Positions 46,203 through 58,593 are shown, counted from the first letter of the stretch. The stretch: DNA of 64,000 nucleotides from Selaginella moellendorffii (GCF_000143415.4 NW_003314265.1:4004660-4068659); one strand, 5' to 3'. A program made the numbers and translations. Notes: generated from the letters alone by a model not told the origin.

Positions 46203-49200
46203 TCACAGCAGCACTCTGGAGTCGTCCGAATCCAATTTTGCTGGCGATGGGGCCCCGCGCCGGCTGCTTTTGGAGCTCGCCCCCGTGGCTCTGGCCTGCC
46301 TCAGCATCTCCACCGCCTCTTTCATCGTCGGGCGATCGCCCGGCCTTTCCCTGGTGCAGAAGAGCGCCACTCGCAGCAGCAGTGACATCTCGCTCCTGTC
46401 ACCCTCGCTCGCGAATTCCCACACCGAGGGATCCGCCAGTACCTCTATGCTGCCGCATTTCTTTGCCCAAGACACTATATTCTGGCCCCTTTCCAAGAAC
46501 AGCGGGTCCACCGGCGACTTTCCTACCAAAAGCTCCAGAATGACGACGCCAAAGCTGTAGACGTCGCTCTTCTCGTTTACTCGCAGCGTGTAGGCATACT
46601 CTGCGCAAAGCCAGCCTGAGAAACGTGCGGAAACACGCAAAACACGTACCAGGAGCAATGTAGCCGTATGATCCGGCGATGGACGACATGGAGCCCGTCT
46701 CCACTTGCTTCTCCACGAGCTTGGCGAGGCCAAAGTCCGCGATCCTGGCTTTCACCTCGATGTCGAGGAGGATGTTGTTGGACTTGATGTCCCTGTGGAT
46801 GATCGCCGGCGAGCAGTCGTGGTGCAAGTACGCCAGGCCCTGCGCCGTCCCGAGAGCGATCTCGTAGCGCGTTTGCCACGAGAGGCTCTCGCTGGGCCGC
46901 CTGTAGAGCATGTCTCCCAGGCTCCCGTTCGCCATGAACTCGTACACCAGGAGGTCGCAGTCGTCGAGCTTGAAGAAGGCGTGGAGCTTGACGATGTTCC
47001 GGTGCTTCACCTGGCCAGCGGTCTTAAGCTCGCGCAGGGAGCTTCGGTCGTCCACTGCGCTTCTTTCACCCTGTACGAGCTGGAGCTTCTTCACGGCGAA
47101 CTCCAGTCCGGATGGCAGCTTTGCTTTGTAGACCGTCCCATAGGCACCCTGTCCGATGACGAAGCGCGAGTGGAAGTTGTCCGTCGCGGCGACCAAAGCC
47201 TCGTACGTGATCCCTCTCCTACGATCGCCGAAGACGAGGCTGGTCTGCCTGTGCGCCGACGCTCTCTTCCACGCGTAGCAGCATGCCACGATCGCCACCG
47301 AGGCTATGAGCGCGCTGCCGACGATGATTCCCACAAGTCCTGCCGTCGGTATTCTCCTCGTCGTCCCGCTACCGCTCTCGTCACTGGCGCAAGGACTCAA
47401 AGCTTGCGAGCCGCACAAGCCACTGTTTCCCAGAAAGGAGCTGTTGAATCTTTGCTGCGATCGCCATCCATCCGGGAGACGTCCGCTCAACTGGTTGAAA
47501 GAAACGTTAAGAACCTCCAAGCTTCTCAGCTGGTCGAGCTGGGACGGTATCACTCCGGTGAGCATGTTGTAGGACAGATCCAGCGTTTGCAGCCTCGTCA
47601 ACGCAGCCAACTGAGGTGGAATCGTGCCGGCGAGCTCATTTCCGTGAAGATCCAGAACGCTCAGAGACTCTAACGAGCCAAGCTGGACGGGAATCCGACC
47701 CTGTAACCTGTTCTTCGCCACGTCCAAAGTTATCAAGTTCCGCAGTTCCATCCAGAAAGTTGGCAGCTCTCCCTCGAGCGCATTTCCGTGAAGGATGAGG
47801 TCCATCAGCCCGGTAAGGTTGCTGATGCCTGTCGGTATCGCTCCACTGAGATTGTTGCGGCTGAGATCTAGCTGGAGGAGCTCCGAGAGCCGACCGACGG
47901 TAGGAAAGATGGAGCCAGTGAGATGGTTCCCCGACGCGTTGAAAAGCGTGAGCTCCTCGAGGTGCTGGAGAGAGTCTGGAATGGAGCCAGAGAGCTGGTT
48001 GTCATGCACCAGAAGCGCCGTCAGCCTGAAGCACTTGCCGAGCTCCTCCGGGATGGATCCGTTGAAACTGTTGTCCGAGACGTCCATGTAAGTCAAGTTG
48101 GTATTGTCGCCAAACTCGCGGGGGATAGCTCCCGAGAGGCGGTTCGTGCCGAGGAAAATCCGCCGCAAGCTCTTGCAACCCGCCAGGCCCACAGGGATCC
48201 CCCCGGTCAACCTGTTTCTCTCGAGGCTGATCGCGGACAGGGAACCGCTCGAGCAAAGTCCGGGAGGAATGGTTCCTTCGAGGCTGTTGTTTGCAGAGTG
48301 TACGATTGTCAGCATCCCGTTATCTCCGAGTCTTTGCGGAAGTGGTCCACTGAGATCGTTGCTTTGCAAGTAGAGGCGCTGCCAAGCCATGTCCCCGAAT
48401 CGCGAAGGAATTCCTCCGGTCAAGTAGTTCTCCGACAAGTCCATGACGGACAGCTGAGAGCAGTTGCCCAACTCCTCGGGGATGCTTCCACTGAGCTGGT
48501 TGGTTCTCGCTTGGAAGGTTTCTAAGCTCGTCAGCTGCCCGAATTCTCTGGGGATCCCACCACCAAGACCATTCTCCGAGATGTCCACGTACACTAGCTT
48601 CTCCAGCCCCGACAAACTCCGAGGGATTTCTCCAGACAAGTGATTCATGTTGAGTACGAGGGCGGTCAAGTTCTTGCAGTCACCGAGCTCGGCTGGAATG
48701 CTGCCAGAAAAACCATTGTCCGCGAGCTGTAGAACCGACAAGCTGGCCAGCTTTCCAAGCTCCGGAGGAATCCGGCCCTCGAGCTGGTTTGTGTTGACGT
48801 CGATATGTTCCAGGCGGGTGCAGTTGGCAAGCTCGGCGGGGAGCTCTCCCGAGAAGCCATTATCAAACAGCTGGAGCGACTGGAGCCTGGTTAAGTTCCC
48901 GAGCTCTCGCGGTATGATCCCGGACAAGTTGTTCGTCCCGAGGAGCAAAGTCGAGAGGTTGGCACACCTTCCAAGGCTGGGAGGAATGCCGCCGGTGAAC
49001 TGGTTCTCCTGGAGGATGAGCACGTCGAGATGGACCAGGCTGCCGATCCCAGCGGGGATCTCCCCGTTCATCTTGTTGCTAAAGAGATGCAAGTTCTGGA
49101 GCATCGTGAGCCTGCCAATGTCCGGGGGGATCTCTCCAGTGAGATTGTTCTGGTAGAGCACGAGAATCTCCAGCTTCACCATCCTTGTGATCGAGGAAGG

Positions 49201-49728
49201 GATGCCCCCCTCGAGCTGGTTGACACTCAAGTCGATGAACGTCATGTTTGCGCAGTTCCCGAGCTCCGGAGGGATCCTCCCGGTGATGTGAGTGTTGTTG
49301 CTGAGATCGAGCTGCTCGAGGCTGGCGCACTGCCCAATCTCGCCGGGAATCTCACCGTCGAGCCAATTGTATGACATGTTGAGGAAGCGCAAGCTCCTGA
49401 GCCTGCCCAGCGCCGGAGAGATGCTTCCCGCAAGATTCAACCCCTGGATCGTCACGTTGAGCACAGCATCGTTGTCGCGGCTTCGGCCATCGCTGGCGCA
49501 GGTCACGCCGATCCACTGGGAGCAGGGCCGGGACTCATTCCAGCTCGCCAGGCTGCCATTCCTGTCGATAATCGCAGCTTTCACCTCGAGCAGCGCCTGG
49601 AGATCGCTCGACAGCGCCGCCGCGAGCCCTGGCAGCAATGCCAGCGCTGCCGCTGCCGCTAGGGCTAGGGCTACAAAGATTTCGATCCAAGAAGAATACC
49701 TGGATTGCCCTCGACGAGACATCCACAT
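46203..49728 (-). CDS. LRR receptor-like serine/threonine kinase (class XI type), about 1158 aa
   Basis: Exons 49728-46650 and 46600-46203, with a 49-bp intron in the kinase domain; total length is a multiple of three. ATG at 49728 (or 49722, two residues later) gives a signal peptide ending near LLPGLAAALSS. Then an N-terminal LRR cap (ALLEVKAAIIDRNGSLASWN), about 26 plant-type LRRs (LxGxIPxxLG), a juxtamembrane pair of cysteines, one membrane helix near residue 795-818 (LVGIIVGSALIASVAIVACC), and a kinase domain with GQGAYG, AVKKL, HRDIKSNN, DFGLAK and YAYTLRVNEKSDVYSFGVV. All core catalytic residues are present, including the RD pair, so an active plasma-membrane peptide/hormone-type receptor is expected. 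The ligand is unknown. Confidence 0.92.
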
Positions 49729-50131
49729 TGCTCCCGGGGTCGCTGGTACCACGGCTACGATAGGCGAATATCATCGCCTTGCCCATCTCGCTGACGATTA
49801 AACTATTGGAAGGCGGCACGGGAAAGCGATAGAATGGGGAAATTTCGTCAACGCGGGCGGGCGCAAACACACTTTGAAGAAAAACTCACTCCTCTGACCC
49901 TTATAGAACCCTATGTCCCGCCACGTCAGCACAAAGATATTCGGCGAATAATTTCCGCGATAAAGATAATGTTTATGGTTATGGTAATGGTAATGGCGGA
50001 GTAAATAACCAAGAGTTCCGTTACCCAGGCCCACGACGAAAGTTACGAGCTCCAACAGCCTGCGTCTATAAAAACTGGCCACTTTTTTTTTTTCTTGGTT
50101 CTCTATTTTTCTCGCTCGTTTACTTTGCTCC
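49729..50131. promoter_or_regulatory. Divergent promoter between the receptor kinase and the Ole e 1/extensin gene
   Basis: 403 bp between start codons. A TATA box TCTATAAAAAC lies at about 50065-50075, some 60 bp before the plus-strand ATG. No comparable TATA is seen for the minus gene. Confidence 0.5.
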
Positions 50132-51376
50132 ATGGAGCTTGCAAACATCTCTGAGCTTCGGCTGCTGCTACTGCTGCTTCTCATGGCTTCTTGCTTCGCG
50201 ACCGACGATCCGGCGACGGTGGGCGACAATGATCTCGTCGTCGGACGGGTTTTCTGCGACCGATGCATCGAGGGCCGCTTCTCCGAGTACGCAATCTTCG
50301 TCAAAGGTAAGTCGTAGTCCTGGATGATCTTGTGAGAACTCTTGCTCAATAGAACTTACCACTGGCGATGGTTTGATCGCGTTCCAGGTGCCAAAGTCGC
50401 ACTCGAATGCACGCAGCAAGACGGGGGGATTCACGTCGTCGAGGCAGTGACGGACTCGGCCGGAGCGTTCGCCATTCCGGTGGACGAGCCCGGCTCTTCG
50501 TGCGCCGTGAAGCTGCTGAGCACTCCCACTCCGCAGTGCAACATCGCGGCCAAGCACGCACAGACGCTCAACGCCAACATGCGCACCAAGGACAACGTTA
50601 TCTACGTCGGCCTTCTCAGCTTCCGGCCCGAGGAGCCGCTTCCCATCTGTTCCCAAAGGGCTTACTACGCTTCGCCGCCGCTGCCACCCGAGTACTGCTA
50701 CGCACCACCGGCATACTCTTCTCCAGCACCTGTAAGTCGACCGCCATCACCCCCTCCAGCGTACTCCTCTCCAGCACCGATAAGCCGACCACCATCGCCA
50801 CCTCCAGCGTACTCTTCACCAGCACCGATAAGTCGACCGTCATCGCCACCTCCGTATGCTTCTCCAGCGCCGATAAGTCGACCACCATCGCCACCACCGT
50901 ACTCTTCCCCAGCACCAGTTAGTCGGCCACCGTCGCCACCACCTTACTCGTCTCCAGCACCAGTCAGTCGGCCACCATCGCCACCACCTTACTCATCCTC
51001 AGCACCGCCAGCTTACTCCTCCCCAGCACCTATAAGTCGACCACCATCGCCGCCACTGTACTCTTCTCCCGCTCCTATAGTCCGCTCCTCCCCGCCCCCG
51101 CTCTATTCCTCTCCAGCTCCCACAACTCGTGCTTCACCGCCACCTTTGTACTCTTCCCCGGCTCCGACTGTCCGCTCGTCTCCGCCGCCCCTCTATGGCT
51201 CGCCTGGTCCAATTGTTCGGGGACCCCCGCCTCCACTCTACTCATCTCCAGCTCCAACCGCTCGACCATCGCCACCACCACTGTATGGTTCACCGGCTCC
51301 AACAGTAAGACCCGCGCCACCGCCAGTTTATTCCTCTCCGGCACCGATTGCTCGAGCTTCACCGCCCCCGTACTAA
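50132..51376 (+). CDS. Pollen Ole e 1/extensin-type proline-rich cell-wall protein (387 aa)
   Basis: Exons 50132-50306 and 50388-51376, with an 81-bp intron in phase 1. An N-terminal signal peptide (LRLLLLLLLMASCFA) precedes an Ole e 1-like domain (VVGRVFCDRCIEGRF, VALECTQQ, FAIPVDEPGSSCAVKL). Residues from about 165 onward are an extensin-like domain of repeated PPPxYSSPAP and xRPSPPP units, ending in PPPY. Tyr in the repeats could allow cross-linking. The protein is expected to be secreted to the wall. The intron position just after the first Ole e 1 strand supports the model. Confidence 0.88.
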
Positions 51377-51756
51377 AGCATCGAACGAGATAGATCGATA
51401 GTCTGATTAGCAAAAAAGAGTTAAGAGCATAAAATGAAGAACAGAACTTTGTTACCTATAGAAGTCGAATAAACTTTTTTTTGTCTTGACGCGAGAAAAT
51501 GTCTGTTCACAAGCTTCGAAAGCCACAGCGCGACACAGCTGTTCCACGAGATATAGTAGCCTAGTAGAAGAAGAAAATTTGGAATTTTACAGAGCACAAG
51601 GACTAGACTCTGATCCGCAATTGTGGAGGAGACTGTAGCACCACCACAACTATATAGCTGCTAAAACTTTGGAACACACCTGGGAACCCGAACCGTTATC
51701 CAACACACTCTTTTTTTTTCCTTCTCCTGCCAGCTCTTTCAAAAGATGGAAGTCCC
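51377..51756. other. Short convergent intergenic region (3' regions)
   Basis: 380 bp between two converging genes. No gene is seen; AATAAAC at about 51468 may be a poly(A) signal for the plus gene. Confidence 0.4.
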
Positions 51757-52742
51757 TCAAAACAGCCTTCTCCTGAAACTCCTGGTTGTGGCCTGGTACG
51801 TCCGCACCATGAGGCCAACACCTATGCCAACGCCCAGGCACATCCCCAGGCCGATACCAACGCCTACCCTGACACCCGCGTTAAACCAGGACATCTCCCC
51901 GTCCTCGTTCTCCCCATACCCGGTTGCCTCGGGCAGGAAGAACTTGCTCAGCCCAAGTTCTTGGTTCTCATTACTTGCTTGAATCGTGTCACTCGCATCA
52001 ACCTGGAGCCACCGCAAAAGGGAAAAAAAAAGCAAACTTTTAGAATAGAAAGCGAAGAAAAGTCTGGCCTACCAACCTCAGAGTCCGTAGCAGCTCTGTT
52101 CTGTGAGCGATGACACTCCTCGTCCTCTGGAATGGCATCAAGCATTCCACACCGGGTCACTCTCCGCCGGGCCATGAGATGAACAGTCCGAGTCAAGATT
52201 ATCGGCGATCCAGAGTGGGAGCCCACAACGCAGATCTCCATTGTCGGTGGTGTGAGGAAGTACTCGTGGCGGCCACGAGTGAAAACACATCCAGCTGATC
52301 CCAAAGCACAGTTGCACTCCATATTCCATACAACGCTTCCGGCCTTGTTGGTGGACGAGGACTTCTTCTCCACCTTCTGGAGCACGCCACTGAGAAGAAC
52401 TTCCTCCTTATCGACAACCTCAAAACCAACAGACCCCACAACATGCAAGTGGTCCGTGCCGACGTAAGTCACCTCCACGGACTCGGTGTCCATCCTGTCC
52501 CTCCGGAGAGCCAGAGAAATCTCCTCGGAGGGAGGAATCCGGGCTCCATTCACCTCCAGGTACTTGTCGATCGTCCGCGAGGGGAAGCGCACCACCAGGG
52601 AGTCGGGATTCCCATCCAGCGGGCAGTAGCTCACTCGCACATAGAGAACCTTGACCTCGAGCGAGCCCCCCCCTCCGAAATAGCTGCCGCCCTCCATCTT
52701 GCTGCTGCCATGGGCCTCCGGTTCCTCCGCGGTGAGATTCAT
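51757..52742 (-). CDS. At1g01500-like conserved plant protein with C-terminal glycine-rich membrane helix (303 aa)
   Basis: Exons 52742-52077 and 52002-51757, intron 74 bp, phase 0. The sequence matches the plant family often labelled 'erythronate-4-phosphate dehydrogenase family', a label not supported by any dehydrogenase motif here. Recognisable blocks: VKVLYVRVSYCPL, SLALRRDRMDTESVEVTYVG, GSVGFEVVDKEEVLLSGVL, EICVVGSHSGSPIILTRTV, DAIPEDEE, and the C-terminal MSWFNAGVRVGVGIGLGMCL with GVGIGVGLMVRTYQATTR. The last part is a Gly-zipper-like membrane segment followed by a basic tail. Role unknown; probably tail-anchored in a membrane. Confidence 0.85.
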
Positions 52743-53306
52743 GACTCGTGCGCCTCACAATCGGGGCGACTCCTGCTGCATTTCACCGCCAAAACCGAGA
52801 GAAATTTCCCTCTCTCTCTCTCGATTCTTCCCACAGACCTCCAGCCCGCGATTACACCCGGACTGCTGCCGAGCATGCAAGAGGAGATCCGGGCGGGGCG
52901 GATGCAAGCACAGGCAGCCGCAACGATCCAAACCCTAGGCGCAGCGCAACAAACAAAGCTCCTTCCCGCAAACAAACCATGGAGGCAGCCCTAATTTCAT
53001 GTAAGGCAGCAGGGCCTCAATAAATTGGAAACTCTGGGGACCGGCCAAACCGGTGGCTACCACGCGACCGCCACCGGCACGTGGACCTGATGTCCTGCCG
53101 CCGTTTGTATGGTCCGCCCATGGCCGTGGGACCTGACCATTAGATTTTCTCTGGCCGCCAATCCCAGCCGCCCATGTAAGATTCCTTTCTCATTTCTATT
53201 CTACTTCATCCTAAGCCTGGCTTTTTTTAATCCTCGAGAGCATTGACATGGTTTTGGTATGTGCCTCGTGAGCTGACGTTTTACGTTGCCAAGCTTCTCG
53301 TGAAGA

Positions 53307-53338
<32 letters not shown>

Positions 53339-53366
53339 AAGCGTTCAAGGTCACAAGCTCAAGCTT
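52743..53366. other. Intergenic region with an A-rich microsatellite
   Basis: Holds the probable promoter and leader of the At1g01500-like gene and the 3' region of the E2 gene. A (GAAAAA)-type run lies at about 53303-53340. No other gene is supported. Confidence 0.5.
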
Positions 53367-55329
53367 GTTATTTGAGGCTAAGGAGGAATTTTTCCGGATG
53401 CTCCACCATATCCTTCCATTCATTGCAAAACCTTGCGATGGTTGCTCCGTCAATAACCCTGTGATCGGCACCCAACGTCACCTACGCAATTGCCAAGGTG
53501 AGAGTTTGATCCTCCTCAGAAGCTTCGAAACGAAGAAACTTACGCTCATAATCGAGGCTGGATAGACTCGGCCCTCCTCATTGAACCTCGGAAGCTTTTG
53601 GATTCTTCCCACGGCGAGGATGGCCGCCTCCGGGAGATTGAGCACGGGAGAGCCGAACTTGCCACCAATGGCTCCAAAGTTTGACACGGTTATTGTGCCA
53701 TTGCTCACGTCGTCTGGGGTCAGCTTGTTGGCCGCGGCCAGCTTTGAGAGCCTCGTTATCTCGTCAGCAATCTGTTGATTTGCATCAAAGAAGCGAGAGA
53801 AAAGCTGTTTAGTCGCTCGTAAAGAACACAAGTTTGGAGTTTTACTACCTCTTCCAGTGAAAGCTTCTGGACTTGCTTGATGTTTGGCACTGCCAGGCCA
53901 GAATCAGTAGCCATAGCGACTCCAACATTGTGCCATGCTGCATAAAGGATAACAGACAAAGCGCGAAGATCAGATAAAAAAAACTTGAGAAGACACTTAC
54001 TCTTGCAGCGGATTTCCGACGCGTCCTGGTTGATGTTGCTGTTGAGTATGGGGTACCTGACCAGCGTCAGCGAGAGTGCTTTGATAAGAAACGGGAGGAA
54101 AGTAAGCTTGGAGCGAGTTTGTAATTGAAGATGAGCTCTTAATTTGACAAGAGCATCCACATTGATCTCCTCCATGTAATGAAAGTGAGGAACGGCTGCC
54201 GCGGCAGCCATGGTTTTGGCCATAATCCGCCTGAAACCTCTGAAAAGAAAAGAAAACAACATAAAGGACTGGTTTCTGGAAAGCGAAAAAAACATCAACC
54301 TGACTGGGATGACTTTATCGTCTTGCATCTGCTCGACTCTATCTGCCGAAATCTTGTCAAAGTCGGTAATTTCGTCCGCTGGGACCGTTTCACCAGTCTC
54401 GGCGGGTGTCGAGCTGATGCCGGTGATATCGCTTTCCACAGCCTCTTTTACCGAAGCGATTTTCAAGACGTCGTCTTTGAGTACTCTCCCCGCTTCGCCA
54501 CTGCCAGCAACGTCCTTCAACGCAATGCCAAGCTGCCTTGCCAAGCTGCGAACCGCCGGTGTTGCAAGAACTTCTCGTTCTCGCTGGGAATTCTCCTTCT
54601 CTTCGAGCTTGAAACTTCCATCTCCATCCGAGATCATTATCTCCAGCAGAGTCTCTCCGACCCGAAAAAAACCAAAGAAGCAAGGTGTTAGCTTCGACTG
54701 GGCTAAGTAGTATCTCTATTACCTTAACCACGGCTCCGGGCATAAAGTTCACTTTTGACACCTTTCCTTTATATCTGCTCGTGATTTCGATGGTGGCCTT
54801 GTCACTTTGGACCTCACAAAGCGGCTGGAATTCCTCCACACATTCTCCCTGCGATCCTTTCAGACACCGATTTTTAGTCGAGAACCAAAAGCCTATACTA
54901 TGAGCATACCTCCTTCACGAACCATCTCACAAGCTCGCAATCTACAATGCCCTCGCCTGTTTGAGCCAGAGGCACCTCCACAATGCCTGCCTCAGACACC
55001 ACGTTCGCTGCTTCCCCGCTCATCGTGCACAAAAAATTCCGTTGCCTCTACAGTCCAACTTAAAAATCAGATTTTCCAGGACAAGGAAAATCAACCACGA
55101 ACAAAGAAGCAAACTTACAGGTGGAAAGAATTTCTCAGCCCTTTGCTGCACAAACTGGATCAAAGAAAGAAAGAATGAATGCCTCAGATCAAAGAAGAAA
55201 CCAGAGAGCACAGCAGAAACTTACAATTTTTGGAAGCTGATTTACACCATCAAGTCTGGATTGACAAGCAGCTGAAGATCTCAGCAGCGCACGGCCTCTG
55301 AGCGCTCCAAGCACGCACAAGCGCCTCAT
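53367..55329 (-). CDS. BCE2: Lipoamide acyltransferase, E2 of branched-chain 2-oxoacid dehydrogenase (475 aa)
   Basis: Nine exons: 55329-55225, 55154-55119, 55047-54910, 54848-54723, 54652-54300, 54239-54001, 53937-53849, 53771-53544, 53481 to the stop near 53368; total length is a multiple of three. A basic N-terminus (MRRLCVLGALRGRALLRSS) suits mitochondrial import. The lipoyl domain has IVEVPLAQTGEGI and SDKATIEI, with lipoylated Lys near 110. A peripheral-subunit-binding domain follows (TPAVRSLARQLGIALKDVAG), then the catalytic domain with PHFHYMEEI, NVGVAMATDSGLAVPNIK and DHRVIDGATIARF, whose His near 445 is the acyltransferase residue. It transfers branched acyl groups to CoA in Leu/Ile/Val breakdown. 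The junction after AVVK omits three residues usual in the family (VGE). Confidence 0.93.
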
Positions 55330-55703
55330 CTCTTGAGCTGATTTTCTCGCGCAGCTTTGCTCGCCAATCCCCAAATCCAACAATCCACCTACCTGTGCCT
55401 GTTCTCGTCAAGTCCATTCACAATTGGACATGCGGTTTCGTCAGGCAGCATCCGTGACACAAACTAAGAGGGGCAAATTCAACCTGTGTGTAAAAAAAAT
55501 CAAAAAATGAAAGAAAAAGCATTACCGGATGGGATGATAATCCGGTTTCGTCAGGATAGAAACAAGCTGACACGGAGCTTCGACCCTCACACGCCATTTG
55601 CGGAGGCGACGAGGAAGCTGGGAATCGAGCCTGAGACAGTTGTATACTTCACACCAGGTAGGATAGATTCCATTAACTCTTTTCAAAGAGACTAAAACAC
55701 AGC

Positions 55704-56500
55704 TCAAACCTTGGCTAGGAACTTGCTTCTCATCATGTATGCCCATTCGAGGCCTGGACAGTAGTGGAGCGGGGGATTGAATCGTCCGTCATCGATATCG
55801 TCCGGGAGAAAAGCCCCGTTTTTCAAGAGAAAACGCATCGCCTTCTTGTTGCGTTCTTTCGCAGCGTTGTGGAGTGGAGTCCCTGTGAATGGAAAAATCG
55901 AATCAGAGCCTTTTTTCTTGTATGTTTTTGGTGGAAAGAGAGAAGTCGAAACTCACATCCACAGCCACCTCCTTTGGTCCGAGCGTCGATGTTTGCTCCT
56001 CTCTCGAGAAGCTCATCGATCACAGATAGGTGGCCCCCAGCCGCAGCCAAGTGAAGAGGTGTAGTTCCCGGCGCCTTTGGGCCAAAAGATGGCTCGTTTG
56101 GATCAGCTCCATTCTCCAAAAGTCGCTTCACCTGTAGAACAACAGAGAAAACGTTGTGAAGGAAAGCACGAAAGAGAGGAATTCTGTAGAAAGTACCTCG
56201 TCAAGGTCACCCATACGTGCCGCAACGTGAAGATTAGTCCACCCACGATCGTCTCTACTACAGACCTTGTCATTCGCCTCTCGGAAAGAAAGCCGCTTGA
56301 GCAAATTCCTCTTCTCACTGATTTTCATTGCCACTTGAAAGAGTGTTCCTAGAGATCACTCTCTCCAGTCGAGCTACTGATTGTCCGCTTGGATTGTTGG
56401 CACAAAGATGGGATTTTTAGCGAGAGGTTCCAGGGCCAGGGACGCACGTAGAGTCGGAACGGGGCGAATCTAGACTCCTGAACTCACCGAAAGATTGCAT
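55704..56500 (-). CDS. Ankyrin-repeat protein of the phytochrome-interacting (PIA2-like) family (172 aa)
   Basis: Exons 56500-56488, 56348-56197, 56131-55957 and 55882-55704; phases agree. The small first exon is inferred; translation could instead start at ATG 56328. Motifs: SRDDRGWTNLHVAARMGDLD, GTTPLHLAAAGGHLSVIDEL, LLERGANIDARTKGG, then WTPLHNAAKERNKKAMRFLL, GAFLPDDIDD and RFNPPLHYCPGLEWAYMM. Three ankyrin repeats and the distinctive C-terminus match plant PIA2-like proteins, which bind phytochrome in Arabidopsis (family knowledge). Divergent from the PP2C gene. Confidence 0.85.
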
Positions 56501-57016
56501 GGCGCCTCCTCCAAGCGCGCAACGAAAATGTGCTCCAAACCCTAGAAAGCAATAGCCACGATTCCGAATCAGTATTGATTCCGGATCAAATTTGATACCC
56601 AATCAAACATTGAGCAGTCAGTTCTAGATCTTTCTAATTCTCATTGTTGAAAAAAATTATACAACCTTTCAGCTGAGAAATTTGTATCTTTTCGAAAAAC
56701 TGATCTTTAGTTTCCGATAATCTTTGCTTTAAAAGTCCACACCTGCGCGTTTGAAAACGCGGCGCGCAGTCGGGGCCGTCCACGTGTACCGGATGATAGT
56801 GGCTGCGGACGGCCCCGATTCGAAGCGGCTTTCTTTGTTTCTTTTGTCAGTGCCAGCGTTGACTGGCTATGGCGGACTCTAGACTGCGTGCGATTTTGTC
56901 AAGCGCTTGAGCTCTGCCGACCAAGGCTAGCCTAGGGCTTCGCCAGGCCTATTGCCGATCTCGATGCTGCTGCGCCTGATGCGATCTACGATCGTCGGGA
57001 GGAGGATCACTGAGCA
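56501..57016. promoter_or_regulatory. Divergent promoter region between the ankyrin and PP2C genes
   Basis: Contains a perfect 12-bp inverted repeat (TCGGGGCCGTCC at 56770-56781 and its complement at 56807-56818) with CACGTGTAC, a G-box/ABRE-like word, in the loop. No coding sequence is supported. Confidence 0.45.
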
Positions 57017-58081
57017 ATGTGCTTGAGACTGCGGCGCCGGGTAAGATTAATCCCTCTCTCTCCTCGGATTCGTGACAAGATACTCCCCTCTAGGCGCCAG
57101 CAGATTCCTCCGCGGGCAAAGGCAAGAGCAAGCAATCCAAACGAAGGGTTCGCCATGGATTCTCTTGCGTCAAAGGGAGGGCCAGCCATCCCATGGAAGA
57201 TTTCTATGTCGCCGAGTACCAGATTCACAGGAACCACGAGCTGGGCTTGTTTGCCATCTACGACGGGCACCTCGGCCACAGTGTTCCCGATTACTTGAAG
57301 CGCAATCTCTTCAACAACATTCTCAAAGAGGTGACGAAAACAAATCCATCTTGGTTTCACTCTCGCTGATCGATTGATCGCTACAAAACAGCCAGGATTC
57401 TTTACAAACCCGAGCAATGCAATAAGGAAGGCGTACCAGGAGACGGATCAAACCATACTAGCCAAGGCCCCGGAGCTGGGCTCCGGCGGCTCTACTGCAG
57501 TGACTGCAATTTTGGTAGACGGATTAAGATTACTGGTGGCCAACATAGGTGACTCCCGCGCCGTGCTGAGCGAGGCCGGCAAGGCTCGCCAGCTCTCGGT
57601 CGATCACGAGCCCAGCAACGCCTCGGAGCACAAGAACATCCGGGACAGAGGCGGCTTTGTTCTCAACATGCCAGGTTCTGTAAAACTTGTCTTTGTTCTT
57701 CCCGTCGAGCTTGGCAAAGTGATTCTCTTCCTACTTCCAGGCGATGTGCCTCGCGTTGATGGCCAATTGGCCGTAGCTCGAGCTTTCGGCGACAAGAACC
57801 TCAAGGATCACTTGAGCGCGGAGCCGGACATTGTCGACGAGCAGCTCTCTCCAGACGCGGAGTTTTTGATACTCGCGAGTGACGGGCTCTGGAAGGTAAT
57901 CAAGAGTCGGATTTTGCATCGTTTGTTCACGCGCTACATGCAGGTGATGAAGAACCAACACGCTGTGGATTTGATAAAGAAGATCAAGAACCCAAAAAAC
58001 GCCGCGAAGAGGTTGACGGACGAGGCCCTGGCGCTCAAGAGCATGGACGATATTTCGTGTGTCGTTGTTCGTTTTGTTTGA
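57017..58081 (+). CDS. Protein phosphatase 2C (278 aa)
   Basis: Exons 57017-57040, 57094-57330, 57392-57674, 57741-57895 and 57944-58081; sum 837 nt, in frame. The 48-bp last intron is a multiple of three and has no stop, but homology (DGLWKV joined to MKNQHAVDLIKKIK) requires its removal. PP2C signatures: FAIYDGHLGHSVPDYL with metal-binding DGH, GSGGSTAVTAILVDG, LLVANIGDSRAVLS, GQLAVARAFGDKNLK, FLILASDGLW, and a final DDISCVVVRF. Metal-ligand Asp residues are present, so the enzyme should be active. It resembles the small plant PP2C clade without long extensions. Confidence 0.92.
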
Positions 58082-58201
58082 AAAGATTGATTGTAAGTAA
58101 GGAGAAAGGAAAGCAAGAAGAAAGGTTAACTCACTGTATAATATAAACCCATGATTCTTCCCGCTTGGAATTCATCTCTGGGGTTTCTCTCCAGGCGGGC
58201 C

Positions 58202-58512
58202 ATGGAAGGAAGGGGGAAAGTTTGCAAGCGGTGCAAGACAACATTCGATCCCGCGCTCAACACGTCGGGATCGTGTCGGTTCCACAGCGCCATGTTTGTG
58301 TGCCGCCGACACGACGATCAAAAGAGGCAAGAGAACAAAAACTAGAGTAGGAAAATCAGTGAAATTAAGAGCGCCATGCCAGGTACTACGAATTGGGGCC
58401 CGACGAGCCGCCCTACGACGCCAAATTCTACGATTGCTGCGGCGCGGAGGATCCGCATGCCCCCGGGTGCAAAACCCTCCCCCACATTTCTTACGACGAC
58501 AAAGATCATTGA
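58202..58512 (+). CDS. Small conserved Cys/His-rich protein (84 aa), GC-AG intron
   Basis: Exons 58202-58326 and 58383-58512. The intron starts with GC (AG|GCAAGA) and ends CCAG; with this donor the frame joins HDDQKR to YYELGPDEPPYDAKFYDCCG, the layout expected of a conserved eukaryotic small protein. CxxC and paired His/Cys motifs (VCKRCKTTFDP, CRFHSAMFVCRRH, YDCCGAEDPHAPGC) suggest zinc binding. An in-frame ATG 17 codons upstream (58151) is possible. Role not known. Confidence 0.75.
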
Positions 58513-58536
58513 AAATTTAGGGCTCTTAGTAGAGAG

Positions 58537-58593
58537 GGATATTCTGTCTACACCTGACAGAATATCCATTGGGCTTGAGAGGGATATTCTGTC
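58537..58593. promoter_or_regulatory. Three copies of GGATATTCTGTC, middle one inverted
   Basis: Copies at 58537-58548, 58556-58567 (reverse) and 58582-58593. The first two can pair as a short hairpin. They lie 260-315 bp upstream of the transporter start and just after the stop of the small Cys/His gene. Confidence 0.5.

Noticed and set aside
46705-47673. 322-codon plus-strand frame
   Set aside because: It is antisense to the receptor kinase exon and has no recognisable motifs.
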